Shown one piece after another: positions 1-8,093 of a stretch of DNA of 38,024 nt. The first letter of the stretch is position 1; every line of letters starts with the position of its first letter. The position numbers were made by a program, and so were the translations under genes. This DNA comes from Candidatus Stercoripulliclostridium merdipullorum. Lineage in GTDB: Bacteria > Bacillota > Clostridia > Christensenellales > DTU072. Below the pieces are notes generated by a model. It worked only from the letters and a program-made list of their open reading frames with translations. It was not told the DNA's origin and did not search any database. The stretch is taken from contig DVOH01000052.1 in assembly GCA_018713745.1 (NCBI GenBank), positions 1 through 38,024 on the forward strand, written 5' to 3'.

Positions 1-999
1 CGCGCCAAGTTCAACGAGCTGACCCATCATCTGGTCGAGGCCACGGCCGGCCCGGTGAAGCAGGCCCTGTCCGACGCCGGGCTTTCCGCCGGCGAGCTGA
101 GCAAGGTGCTGCTGGTCGGCGGCTCCACGCGTATTCCGGCCGTTCAGGAAGCTGTCAAGGCATTCTGCGGCAAGGATCCGTTCAAGGGCATCAACCCGGA
201 TGAGTGCGTGGCGGTCGGCGCGGCTATTCAGGGCGGCGTGCTCGGCGGCGACGTCAAGGGGCTGCTTCTGCTCGACGTTACCCCGCTTTCGCTGGGAATC
301 GAAACGATGGGCGGCGTATTTACCCGTTTGATCGACCGCAACACGACGATCCCGACCAAAAAATCGCAAATCTTCTCGACGGCAAGCGACAATCAGACTT
401 CGGTTGACATTCACGTTCTGCAAGGCGAGAGAGCGATGGCGGCGGACAACAAGACGCTTGGTCGGTTTGAACTGACGGGAATCCCGCCCGCAATGCGCGG
501 TATTCCGCAGATCGAAGTTACCTTTGACATCGACGCCAACGGTATCGTATCGGTTACCGCGGTGGACAAAGGCACCAACAAATCCGCCAACATCACGATC
601 ACCGCAAGCACCAATCTGACCGAAGCCGACATCGACAAAGCCGTCAAGGAAGCCGAAGAGTTTGCCGAACAGGACAAAAAGCGCAAAGAGCTGGTCGAAA
701 TGAAAAACCAATGCGAACAGCTGATCCTTGCTATCGACAAGACGGTGATGGAGAGCGCCGACAAACTCAGCGACGAGGACAAAGAGACGTTGAAGAACGC
801 CGCAAAAGACGCCAAAGAAAAGCTGGACAAAGCCGAAGACGTCGAAGCGGTCAAAGCAATCACCGAAGAACTCGGCAAGACGACCAATCCCATTTTCACC
901 AAGCTGTACCAGGATATGCAGGCACAGCAGGCAGGACAAAGTGACGCGGGAAGCGACGACGGATCGACCATCAACGTCAACCCCGACGACATTCAATAA
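1..999 (+). CDS. dnaK: Chaperone DnaK (Hsp70), C-terminal part
   Basis: The gene is cut by the left edge; reading frame 1 is open from base 1, so the ATG at 55 is internal. The 332 visible residues hold the end of the ATPase domain ([25 protein letters not shown]), the interdomain linker ([15 protein letters not shown]), the substrate-binding beta domain and the helical lid, ending in a Gln/Asp/Gly-rich tail. DnaK is the cytoplasmic ATP-driven Hsp70 chaperone and works with DnaJ, whose gene starts 22 bases downstream, and with GrpE. The position before dnaJ is the usual Bacillota heat-shock operon order, so hrcA and grpE probably lie to the left. The first 300 bases have much higher G+C and different codon choice from the rest (see findings). 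Family identity is certain. Confidence 0.98.
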   Translation, partial: RAKFNELTHHLVEATAGPVKQALSDAGLSAGELSKVLLVGGSTRIPAVQEAVKAFCGKDPFKGINPDECVAVGAAIQGGVLGGDVKGLLLLDVTPLSLGIETMGGVFTRLIDRNTTIPTKKSQIFSTASDNQTSVDIHVLQGERAMAADNKTLGRFELTGIPPAMRGIPQIEVTFDIDANGIVSVTAVDKGTNKSANITITASTNLTEADIDKAVKEAEEFAEQDKKRKELVEMKNQCEQLILAIDKTVMESADKLSDEDKETLKNAAKDAKEKLDKAEDVEAVKAITEELGKTTNPIFTKLYQDMQAQQAGQSDAGSDDGSTINVNPDDIQ

Positions 1000-1021
1000 T
1001 TCTATCCCACAATAGGACACT

Positions 1022-2176
1022 ATGGCACAAGATTACTACAAAGTACTTGGCGTGGAAAAGACGGCGAGCGCGGACGAAATCAAGTCCGCGTATCGTCGTT
1101 TGGCCAAGAAATATCATCCCGACGTATACGCAACGGCTTCGGCGGAAGAAAAAGCCAATGCCGAGACCAAATTCAAAGAGATTCAGCACGCCTACGACGT
1201 ATTGTCCGATCCGCAAAAACGCGCGGCATTCGATCAGTTCGGATCTGAAGACGGTCCGACAGGAGGCGGCGGCTTCGGCGGATTCAATCCTTTCCAGGGC
1301 GGACAAGGGTTCAATACGCAGGGCTTCGGCGACATTTTCGGCGATATTTTCAGTGCGTTTGCGGGGGGCGGCGGTGCAAGAAGCAGAACCTCGGCGCGGC
1401 AGGGCGACGACATCGAAGTCGGTCTGCAGCTGGATTTTAAGGAAGCCTGCTTCGGCGTCGAAAAAGAAATTACTTACACCCGTGTCGAAAACTGCCCTTC
1501 CTGCAAAGGGACAGGCGCCAAAAACGGTACGGCGTTCAAAGTCTGTACCAAATGCGGCGGCAAAGGCAGGGTGGTCGTGCAACAGCGTACCATGCTCGGC
1601 GTTATGCAGACCGAACGCGTCTGCGACATGTGCGGCGGCAGCGGAAAAATCATCACCGACGCTTGCCCCGACTGCAAAGGGAAAGGGCGGGTGCGCAAAC
1701 AGCGTACGATCAAAGTCAAGATTCCCGCCGGCATCGACAACAATCAGATGCTGACGATGCAAAACGAGGGCAATGCCGGGGTCAACGGCGGACCCAACGG
1801 CAATCTGGTCATTATCTTCAAAGTCAAACCGCATCCGTTGTTTGTCCGTCAAGGCAACGATCTCAATATGGAATTGCCGATCAGCGTAACGCAGGCGATT
1901 CTCGGCGACACGGTCGAAATTCCGACCCTGACGGGATCGGTCAAAATCGAAATCCCGGAGGGGACGCAGGACGGTGCGGTTATCCGCGTCAAAAACAGGG
2001 GCGTCAAGAATCTGCGCCGCGACAGTTACGGCGATCTTTACGTCCGCGTAACCATCGACGTACCCAAGAATCTCGGAAGCCGTCAACGCAAGCAGCTGGA
2101 AGAGCTAAAAGAGATCTTGGACAAAGGACGTTACGACAAAATCGAGAAGTACCGCAAGAAGCTGAAGGAACTCTGA
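1022..2176 (+). CDS. dnaJ: Chaperone DnaJ (Hsp40, class A)
   Basis: This 384-residue protein has the full class A layout: J domain (residues 4-70, HPD at 32-34, which stimulates DnaK ATPase), Gly/Phe-rich linker (about 74-120), four CxxCxGxG zinc-finger repeats (starting at C158, C175, C201 and C215) and the C-terminal substrate-binding domains. It delivers unfolded proteins to DnaK in the cytoplasm. The ATG at 1022 gives the standard MAQDYYKVLGV start; a weak AGGA lies just upstream. It follows dnaK by 22 bases and the next gene begins one base after its stop, so it is read on the dnaK transcript. Length and motifs are normal for the family. Confidence 0.98.
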   Translation: MAQDYYKVLGVEKTASADEIKSAYRRLAKKYHPDVYATASAEEKANAETKFKEIQHAYDVLSDPQKRAAFDQFGSEDGPTGGGGFGGFNPFQGGQGFNTQGFGDIFGDIFSAFAGGGGARSRTSARQGDDIEVGLQLDFKEACFGVEKEITYTRVENCPSCKGTGAKNGTAFKVCTKCGGKGRVVVQQRTMLGVMQTERVCDMCGGSGKIITDACPDCKGKGRVRKQRTIKVKIPAGIDNNQMLTMQNEGNAGVNGGPNGNLVIIFKVKPHPLFVRQGNDLNMELPISVTQAILGDTVEIPTLTGSVKIEIPEGTQDGAVIRVKNRGVKNLRRDSYGDLYVRVTIDVPKNLGSRQRKQLEELKEILDKGRYDKIEKYRKKLKEL

Positions 2177-2177
2177 T

Positions 2178-3107
2178 ATGTACAAAGAAATCATCGTGAC
2201 GACAACAAGCGAAAATGCCGATCTGGTCGCAGACGGCTTTTTTGCTATCGGGGTCAGCGGCGTCAAGATCATCGATCCCCAAGACGTGCAAGACGTGATC
2301 AAAAGCGGGATGCATTGGGATTATATCGACGACGGGCTTCTGAATCCGACAAATAAGGATGCCAAAGTCAGCGCATTTGTATCGCAGGAAGAGTGCTCGA
2401 CGAAGATCGAAGAACTCAAAGCGTACCTGAAAGAAGTCTACGGGCTGGACGCCGAAGAACTAAAGATCGTCGACAGCGACTACGAAGACGGAGACTGGCT
2501 GAACGAATGGAAAAAATTCTATAAGCCCATTCCCGTCGGCAAATTCGTCGTCGTGCCCGAGTGGGAGCATTATGACAATCCGGAGGGGCTGACGCCGATT
2601 CTGATCGATCCTTCGATGGCGTTCGGTACGGGCGAACACGAGTCTACCCGACTGTGCCTAGGCTTGCTGTCGGACATCGATCTTGACGGAAAGGACGTCA
2701 TCGACGTCGGAACCGGCAGCGGAATTCTCGGAATCGGAGCGGCAAAAAGAGGGGCGGCAAGCGTTTATATGTGCGACATCGACAGTTTGTCCGTCAAGTC
2801 CGCCGCCGAAAACGCCGAACGCAACGGTGTCAGACACCTTGTTACGATCGAGAATGCCGATCTGTTGCAAAAAACCGACCGCAAAGGCGACGTCGTACTT
2901 GCCAATCTGACGGCGGATATTCTGATCCGCTTGTCCGAAGGACTGTCCGTTGCCTGTCGTAAAGGTACGGTTCTGATATGTTCGGGCATTATTCACAGCC
3001 GTAAGCAGGAAGTGATCGACGCTTTTGTCAAACAAGGGTTCCGCCTGACCGCCGCCCCGTCGATGGGCGAGTGGGACGCCTTGCAAATGGAGTATTATGG
3101 AGCTTAA
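2178..3107 (+). CDS. prmA: Ribosomal protein L11 methyltransferase PrmA
   Basis: The 309-residue protein is a class I SAM-dependent methyltransferase that trimethylates ribosomal protein L11. The N-terminal substrate-recognition domain is followed by the family signature MAFGTGEHEST (147-157), the SAM-binding loop DVGTGSGILGI (176-186) and NLTADI (243-248), which replaces the catalytic NPPY-type motif of other methyltransferases. The ATG at 2178 comes one base after the dnaJ stop and the 3' end overlaps rsmE by 11 bases, which points to translational coupling. prmA after dnaJ is a common Bacillota arrangement. No unusual features were seen. Confidence 0.96.
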   Translation: MYKEIIVTTTSENADLVADGFFAIGVSGVKIIDPQDVQDVIKSGMHWDYIDDGLLNPTNKDAKVSAFVSQEECSTKIEELKAYLKEVYGLDAEELKIVDSDYEDGDWLNEWKKFYKPIPVGKFVVVPEWEHYDNPEGLTPILIDPSMAFGTGEHESTRLCLGLLSDIDLDGKDVIDVGTGSGILGIGAAKRGAASVYMCDIDSLSVKSAAENAERNGVRHLVTIENADLLQKTDRKGDVVLANLTADILIRLSEGLSVACRKGTVLICSGIIHSRKQEVIDAFVKQGFRLTAAPSMGEWDALQMEYYGA

Positions 3108-3801
3108 ACGCTTTTTTCTGACATCTCTCGAAGGGACGACGGCAACGCTGACGGGGGAAGAATTCTATCACTGCGTCAAAGTGACGCGGCATAAGGAAGG
3201 ATTTTTGTTTGTCGGTTGTACGGGGGACGGGTTCGACTATACCTGCCGTATCGTCAGCATTCATCCCGACCGTCTGATCGCCGAAGTCCTGGAACGCGAG
3301 CCCAACCGTACCGAGCCCGAAGGCAACGTCGTTTTGCTTCAAGGGCTTTGCAAAGAGTTCGATTTCATCTGCCAGAAGGCGGTCGAGCTTGGCGTGACCG
3401 AAATCGTTCCGTTTACTTCGGTCAGAAGCAACGTTGACAAATTCAGACGGGAAAGGCTTGAAAAGATTATCCGTGACGCCGCCAAACAGTGCGGCAGAGC
3501 CATCGTGCCGTTTTTGCGCGACCCGTGTGATTTCGGCGATGCCGTCAGACGAATTCCCGATGCCTATCAAAAGATTATGTGCTACGAAGAGGAAGTCGCG
3601 ACACCGCTTGCTTCTGCCGTGGACGACCGGAAAAATCTTGCGATGGTAATCGGAAGCGAGGGAGGATTTGAAGCGGGCGAAGCCGATCTTGCAAGAGAAT
3701 ACGGATTTACGACGGTTTCGCTCGGCAAGCGGATTCTGCGTGCCGAAACCGCCGCGGTTGCCGCACTGACGCTTGCCATGAACGCGTTGGGGGAATTATG
3801 A
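3097..3801 (+). CDS. rsmE: 16S rRNA (uracil-1498-N3)-methyltransferase RsmE
   Basis: The 234-residue protein is a SPOUT-fold methyltransferase of the RsmE family, which methylates N3 of U1498 in 16S rRNA. The C-terminal knot region is clear: IGSEGGF (185-191) and SLGKRILRAETA (208-219) form the SAM-binding trefoil knot. The N-terminal part is the PUA-like RNA-binding domain. Its start overlaps prmA by 11 bases and its stop overlaps the mtaB start as ATGA. The prmA-rsmE-mtaB order is conserved in clostridia and bacilli and supports the call. Length is typical. Confidence 0.95.
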   Translation: MELKRFFLTSLEGTTATLTGEEFYHCVKVTRHKEGFLFVGCTGDGFDYTCRIVSIHPDRLIAEVLEREPNRTEPEGNVVLLQGLCKEFDFICQKAVELGVTEIVPFTSVRSNVDKFRRERLEKIIRDAAKQCGRAIVPFLRDPCDFGDAVRRIPDAYQKIMCYEEEVATPLASAVDDRKNLAMVIGSEGGFEAGEADLAREYGFTTVSLGKRILRAETAAVAALTLAMNALGEL

Positions 3802-5048
3802 GCAAAAAAGCCGTCGTGTTTCATCTCGGATGCAAAGTCAACCGATACGAAAGCGATCGGATTCTTGCCGACCTCCGAGCGGCGGGCTACGAAGTTTCGG
3901 AAACCATGGGATACGCCGACCTGTATATCGTCAACACCTGCGCCGTAACGGCGGAAGCCGAACGGAAGTCGCGGCAGGTACTTTCCCGATTCCGCAGATT
4001 CAATCCCGACGCGCCGATTATGGTGACGGGTTGCGCCGCGCAAAAAAATCCTGCCTTTTTCGAAAATAGCAATGTCAGCTATCTCGGCGGAACGGCGGGG
4101 AAAGCCGAATTGGCGCGTCACATCGGTACGCGGTACCGCGAAGACCTTACCCTTCCCCGTCAATATGAGGATTCCGCAACCGTAGCAAGAGGCAATCGCA
4201 CGCGTTCTTTTCTGAAAGTGCAAGACGGTTGCGATCGCTATTGCAGTTATTGCGTCATTCCGTACTTAAGGGGTCCCTCCCGTTCGCGTCCGATTGCAAA
4301 TGCGGTGGAGGAGTTTGAGCGTCTTGCCGAATCTTCGGAAGAGATCGTTATTACGGGGATCAATCTTTCCCGCTACGGCTCCGATACGGGCGAGTCGCTT
4401 GCACGATTGATTCGTGCCCTCGGGCAATTTGACGTACGGGTGCGACTGGGTTCGTTTTACGTCGAAGGAGTGGACGCCGAATTGCTGGACGCGTTGTTCG
4501 GTCTGAAACGGTTTTGTCCCCATTTTCATCTGTCCTTACAGCACGGCGACGACGAAGTGCTGCGATCGATGAATCGTAAATATACCGCAGAGCAATACGC
4601 CGAAAAAGTCGATTTAATTCGTTCTTACGACCGCCTTGCAACGATGACGACCGACTTTATCGTGGGATATCCTACCGAAACGGAAGAGGCGTTTGAGCGG
4701 GGCAAGGCGTTTCTCCAAGAAATCGGATTTGCCGACGTCCACATTTTTCCGTTTTCGCCGCGGGAAGGAACGGCTGCCGCAAAGCTGAAAACGCTTTCGC
4801 AAGACGTCGTCAAAGCACGCGTCAAAGAGCTGGAACCCTTGAAGCAATCGCTGAAATCGCGCTATCTGCAGCAGCTGATCGGGGTCAGGCAAGAGGTTCT
4901 GTTTGAAGAAGACAAAGGCGACGGAACGCGCGAGGGGTACGGACGATATTACGTCAGATGTCGCGCGCAAACCGACCGCAACATTGCATGGATGCAAGCA
5001 ACCGCCGTAAACGGCGAAATTTTACAAGGAGAAATTGTTTATGAATGA
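3798..5048 (+). CDS. mtaB: tRNA (N6-threonylcarbamoyladenosine-37 2-methylthio)transferase MtaB
   Basis: The 416-residue protein is a radical-SAM methylthiotransferase that converts t6A37 of tRNA to ms2t6A. The N-terminal UPF0004 domain carries the auxiliary cluster cysteines C12 (HLGCKVN), C48 (NTCAVT) and C79 (TGCAAQ). The radical-SAM cysteines are C145, C149 and C152 (CDRYCSYC). A TRAM-like RNA-binding domain occupies about the last 60 residues. HLGCKVNRYESD and NTCAVTAEAERKSRQ favour MtaB over MiaB or RimO. It begins with an ATGA overlap on rsmE and its end overlaps the HIT gene by 8 bases. Confidence 0.95.
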   Translation: MSKKAVVFHLGCKVNRYESDRILADLRAAGYEVSETMGYADLYIVNTCAVTAEAERKSRQVLSRFRRFNPDAPIMVTGCAAQKNPAFFENSNVSYLGGTAGKAELARHIGTRYREDLTLPRQYEDSATVARGNRTRSFLKVQDGCDRYCSYCVIPYLRGPSRSRPIANAVEEFERLAESSEEIVITGINLSRYGSDTGESLARLIRALGQFDVRVRLGSFYVEGVDAELLDALFGLKRFCPHFHLSLQHGDDEVLRSMNRKYTAEQYAEKVDLIRSYDRLATMTTDFIVGYPTETEEAFERGKAFLQEIGFADVHIFPFSPREGTAAAKLKTLSQDVVKARVKELEPLKQSLKSRYLQQLIGVRQEVLFEEDKGDGTREGYGRYYVRCRAQTDRNIAWMQATAVNGEILQGEIVYE

Positions 5049-5382
5049 CTGTATTTTCTGCAAAATCATCCGGGGAGAAATTCCTTCTCAAAAATTTTAC
5101 GAAGACGAAGATATGATCATCATCGCCGACATCGCGCCGCAAGCGCCCAAGCACTACCTGATGATTCCCAAAGAGCATTATCCCGACATTATCGCAATGA
5201 CCGACGAACAGGCGGTAACCCTCGGGCGTTGTCTGAAAAAAGTTTCGACTTTGGTCGACCGTCTGGGACTCGAAGACGGCTTCCGACTGGTTTCCAACAA
5301 AGGTGCCGTCGCGGGACAGACGGTAGGGCATCTGCACGTTCATATTTTGGGCGGGGCAACCCTCAATACGACGATGGCGTAA
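5041..5382 (+). CDS. HIT-family nucleotide hydrolase (Hint/HinT-like)
   Basis: The 113-residue protein has the histidine triad HLHVHILGG (H97, H99, H101) and the family start CIFCKIIRGEIPS, in which CxxC may bind zinc. Hint proteins hydrolyse adenosine phosphoramidates and acyl-adenylates in the cytoplasm; the physiological substrate here is unknown. I chose the ATG at 5041, which has AAGGAG at 5026-5031 nine bases upstream; an in-frame TTG at 5035 has poorer spacing. It is the last gene of the dnaK-led cluster and is followed by a terminator at 5401-5434. A HIT gene between mtaB and rpsU is common in Bacillota. Confidence 0.94.
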   Translation: MNDCIFCKIIRGEIPSQKFYEDEDMIIIADIAPQAPKHYLMIPKEHYPDIIAMTDEQAVTLGRCLKKVSTLVDRLGLEDGFRLVSNKGAVAGQTVGHLHVHILGGATLNTTMA

Positions 5383-5400
5383 TTTCTCCATCCGAACACA

Positions 5401-5434
5401 AAACCACCCGTCTGTCGGGTGGTTTTTGTTTTGT
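5401..5434 (+). terminator. Rho-independent terminator after the HIT gene
   Basis: A perfect 10-base stem (AAACCACCCG at 5401-5410 with CGGGTGGTTT at 5416-5425), loop TCTGT and a T-rich tail end the dnaK-HIT transcript, 18 bases after the stop codon. The tail on the other strand is poor, so it acts mainly on the plus strand. Confidence 0.9.
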
Positions 5435-5439
5435 ATAAG

Positions 5440-5468
5440 AAAAGGGACTCTTGCGAGTCCTTTTTCGA
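5440..5468. terminator. Terminator between convergent HIT and rpsU genes, probably bidirectional
   Basis: An 11-base stem with one G-T pair (5440-5450 with 5455-5465) and loop TTGC ends in T-runs on both strands. It lies 11 bases from the rpsU stop and most likely terminates rpsU on the minus strand, while backing up the terminator at 5401-5434 for the plus strand. Confidence 0.8.
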
Positions 5469-5475
5469 TTTGTGA

Positions 5476-5652
5476 TTACTTGTACATTCTCTTGCGAGCG
5501 GCTTCCGCTTTCTTTTTGCGGCGAACGCTGGGTTTTTCGTAAGCCTCTTTGCGGCGGAGGTCTCCGATGATACCGTCGTTGGCGCATTTCTTTTTCCATC
5601 TGCGGATTGCGCTGTCCAAGGTTTCGTTGTCCTTGACGTATACGGTCGACAT
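5476..5652 (-). CDS. rpsU: 30S ribosomal protein bS21
   Basis: The 58-residue very basic protein starts [20 protein letters not shown] and ends in a Lys/Arg-rich tail, as bS21 does; it binds the 30S subunit near the 3' end of 16S rRNA and helps initiation. I chose the ATG at 5652 because AAGGAGG lies 8 bases upstream (5661-5667, minus strand); the longer in-frame start at 5685 has no ribosome site and falls at the transcription start. It sits next to the dnaG-rpoD group but points the other way, unlike the rpsU-dnaG-rpoD operon of E. coli. Its own promoter is at 5686-5714. Confidence 0.96.
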   Translation of the reverse strand: MSTVYVKDNETLDSAIRRWKKKCANDGIIGDLRRKEAYEKPSVRRKKKAEAARKRMYK

Positions 5653-5685
5653 AGTACTCACCTCCTTTTTGCTCGAATCTCCCAT

Positions 5686-5714
5686 ATCATAATATTTTGA
5701 TGGGCATTTGTCAA
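5686..5714 (-). promoter_or_regulatory. Sigma-A promoter of rpsU
   Basis: On the minus strand TTGACA (5709-5714) is followed after 17 bases by TATGAT (5686-5691), a near-perfect vegetative promoter. Transcription would begin near 5680, giving a short leader of about 27 bases to the rpsU start codon. Confidence 0.88.
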
Positions 5715-5813
5715 GTATTTTATGCCGATCTCGTCAAAATGTTGCGTTGCGGTTGTCGATATGCTTCGGAACGGGACGGAAATCGGGAAGTTTTGGTCGG
5801 TTTTGTCGAAGCG

Positions 5814-5842
5814 CTGTCAAACCGAACTTTATGCGTTATAAT
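5814..5842 (+). promoter_or_regulatory. Sigma-A promoter of the unknown gene-dnaG-rpoD group
   Basis: CTGTCA (5814-5819) and a perfect TATAAT (5837-5842) are 17 bases apart. It is divergent from the rpsU promoter, with about 100 bases between the two -35 boxes. It would drive the 119-residue gene and, since no terminator follows, dnaG and rpoD. Confidence 0.75.
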
Positions 5843-5891
5843 GGGGACGTACCGATTATAAAGCAAAAAAATACGACCGGAGGAAAGGATT

Positions 5892-6251
5892 ATGTCAAAA
5901 ATTGAATATCGTCGCCAGATCAAATTGATTCGGGAGCGCATCGTCAACCGTGATTACGAAGATCTGATTCGCATGCGCGAAGCGGGCATCGGAACCGAAG
6001 GCTATGTCGTCAATACGCGGATGCTGACGGCAGAGGAGGCTTACGAAATGTATAAAAAAGTCATTTACCTTGCCGAGCATCCCGAACTCGAAATCAATGC
6101 CGTGGGGATGTTGATCGATCGGGAGCTTTACGAAAGTTTGGACGGCGCGGCAAGGGAGCGCTATGTGCTGTCGCTTGCCGCGATCTACAAGACGATGCGC
6201 GCGCATTACGAGTGTCGCAGTCAATTCGGACCGTTGCAAAAAGTACGGTAG
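5892..6251 (+). CDS. Conserved-looking hypothetical protein, 119 residues
   Basis: I do not recognise this protein. It is soluble, highly charged and predicted mostly helical, with basic stretches at the N terminus (RRQIKLIRERI) and a Tyr/Glu-rich middle (LTAEEAYEMYKKVIYL); there is no signal peptide, membrane segment or metal-binding motif. That it is real is supported by GGAGGA about 8 bases before the ATG, a consensus promoter at 5814-5842 and normal local codon use. It is the first gene of the transcript that carries dnaG and rpoD, with 58 bases between its stop and the dnaG start. In related bacteria this spot between rpsU and dnaG often holds yqeY or nothing, and this protein does not look like YqeY. 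Function is unknown. Confidence 0.8.
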   Translation: MSKIEYRRQIKLIRERIVNRDYEDLIRMREAGIGTEGYVVNTRMLTAEEAYEMYKKVIYLAEHPELEINAVGMLIDRELYESLDGAARERYVLSLAAIYKTMRAHYECRSQFGPLQKVR

Positions 6252-6309
6252 GACTCTTATAAAAAGCGCGCGTACTTATAGCAGAAATCTTACCGATGAG
6301 GTCAAATCC

Positions 6310-8073
6310 TTGTTTAACGAGCAATGGCTTGCCGAACTCAAGTCAAAATCCGATATTGTCGATGTTTTAAGCAAATTTGTTTATCTCGAAAAAAAGGGGT
6401 CGAAATATTGGGCATGCTGTCCCTTTCATAACGAAAAGACGGCTTCTTTTGTCGTGAATCCGAGGGAGCAATATTATCATTGTTTCAGTTGCAAGGCGTC
6501 GGGAACCGTCATAACATTTTTGATGGAACACGAAAAAATGACCTATCGGGAAGCGATCGAGTGGCTTGCCAAACGTGTCGGCATGACAATGCCCGAAGAA
6601 GAAGATCCTCAAGCGCGGCAGGCACGCAAACAACGCGAGTCTGCGCTTGCCGCGGCAAAGGAAGCGGCGCATTTTTATTTTGAAGTTTTGCGTTCCGAGC
6701 GCGGAGAGCCTGCGCTCAGCTATCTTGCCGAGCGCGGGATTCAGTCCAAGACGGTGACCGAATTCGGGCTGGGGTATTCGCCCGATTACGACAGCCTGCC
6801 GCGCTATCTTTCGTCCAAAGGATATTCGGTCGAAACCATGCTGTATGCGGGTTTGGTTACCCGAAACGACCAAGGCAGGATCTCGGATTTTCAGGCAAAG
6901 CGTCTGATCGTTCCGATTATCAACGCGCGCGGACAGGTCATAGGCTTTGGCGGAAGGGTGATCGAGAAGGACAAATTTCCCAAATATAAAAACACCTCGG
7001 GGACGGCGTTGTTTGACAAACGACGGACGATTTTCGGGCTGAACCGCATCCGCAAATTGCAACAATCCGAGGATCAGAAAGCGTTGATTCTCGTCGAAGG
7101 ATATATGGACGTCATCAGTCTGACCCAGGCAGGAATCGTCAATTCCGTCGCTTCGATGGGGACGGCGCTGACGCCCGAGCAATGCAAAGAACTCAAGCGG
7201 TTTGTCAATCTGATTTACGTTTGTTTCGACGGCGACGCCGCCGGGCAAAGTGCGACGTGGCGAAGCCTCGATCTTCTGAAAGAAGCGGGACTCGAAGTCA
7301 AAGTCGTTTCGATTCCGGACGGTATGGATCCCGACGACGCCGTCAAAAAAGGCGGCAAAGAAGGTTTTTCCGTCTTGTTGGATCGCGCGTTGCCGCTGAT
7401 CGAATTCAAATTGCAGACCGTTGCCGCGCGCTATCGGCTGGATTCTCCCGACGGCAGAAACAAGTTTGCCAAAGCAGCACTTGCCGTGTTGCACGATCTG
7501 GACGAAATTACGCGGGACGTATATATCCAGGTTGTATCGGAGATGAGCAAACTTTCGCCCGAAAGCATTGCCAATTCTTTACGGGACTATCGTGTCGAAA
7601 CGCCGCGCTCCCGTCCGACGCAAGCAGAAGAAAGTCCCGCCGAAGACGGGTTTGTATTGACGCCCGAACTGCGCGCGCGCATTATCGCGGCGCGGTATTT
7701 GCTGTCGTCGGTGTTTGCGCACAAAGATTATGTTACGATCGACGCCCTGCAGGCATCGTATTTTGACTATCCCGTTCATAAAAGCATATACGAATATCTG
7801 ATGCGTTGCGTTTCGGCGCGCCGTCGTCCCGTGATCGGGGATCTCTACGATCTGCTGCCCGAAGGGCGGGGCGAAATCGACAAGATGATCGAGGCAATCG
7901 ACAAGGTTTCGCTGGACAAACAGCTGACATATTATCAGGAGTGCATCCGACAGCTGGACGCCGGAAAGGTACAAAAACGCAAAAAAGAAATCATCGAAGC
8001 CCTGAAAACCGCAACCGATCCCGATACTGTTCAGGCATTAAAAGAAGAATTACGCAAACTAACTACAAAATGA
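6310..8073 (+). CDS. dnaG: DNA primase DnaG
   Basis: The 587-residue protein makes RNA primers at the replication fork. It has the CHC2 zinc finger (C37, H40, C58, C61), the RNA polymerase domain with TOPRIM motifs VEGYMDV (262-268) and CFDGDAAGQ (305-313), and a helical C-terminal region that would bind DnaB helicase. I chose the TTG at 6310 as start: GAGGT (6298-6302) lies 7 bases upstream and the protein then begins a few residues before the conserved [10 protein letters not shown]. The only in-frame ATG upstream (6163) lies 89 bases inside the preceding gene. Length is close to that of other Bacillota primases (about 600). It is read with rpoD, 20 bases downstream. Confidence 0.95.
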   Translation: MFNEQWLAELKSKSDIVDVLSKFVYLEKKGSKYWACCPFHNEKTASFVVNPREQYYHCFSCKASGTVITFLMEHEKMTYREAIEWLAKRVGMTMPEEEDPQARQARKQRESALAAAKEAAHFYFEVLRSERGEPALSYLAERGIQSKTVTEFGLGYSPDYDSLPRYLSSKGYSVETMLYAGLVTRNDQGRISDFQAKRLIVPIINARGQVIGFGGRVIEKDKFPKYKNTSGTALFDKRRTIFGLNRIRKLQQSEDQKALILVEGYMDVISLTQAGIVNSVASMGTALTPEQCKELKRFVNLIYVCFDGDAAGQSATWRSLDLLKEAGLEVKVVSIPDGMDPDDAVKKGGKEGFSVLLDRALPLIEFKLQTVAARYRLDSPDGRNKFAKAALAVLHDLDEITRDVYIQVVSEMSKLSPESIANSLRDYRVETPRSRPTQAEESPAEDGFVLTPELRARIIAARYLLSSVFAHKDYVTIDALQASYFDYPVHKSIYEYLMRCVSARRRPVIGDLYDLLPEGRGEIDKMIEAIDKVSLDKQLTYYQECIRQLDAGKVQKRKKEIIEALKTATDPDTVQALKEELRKLTTK

Positions 8074-8093
8074 GGGAAACCTCGGAGGAAGCT

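Noticed and set aside
6163-6309. Upstream ATG start for dnaG
   Set aside because: It would overlap the preceding gene by 89 bases and add residues unlike any primase; the TTG at 6310 has a fitting ribosome site.
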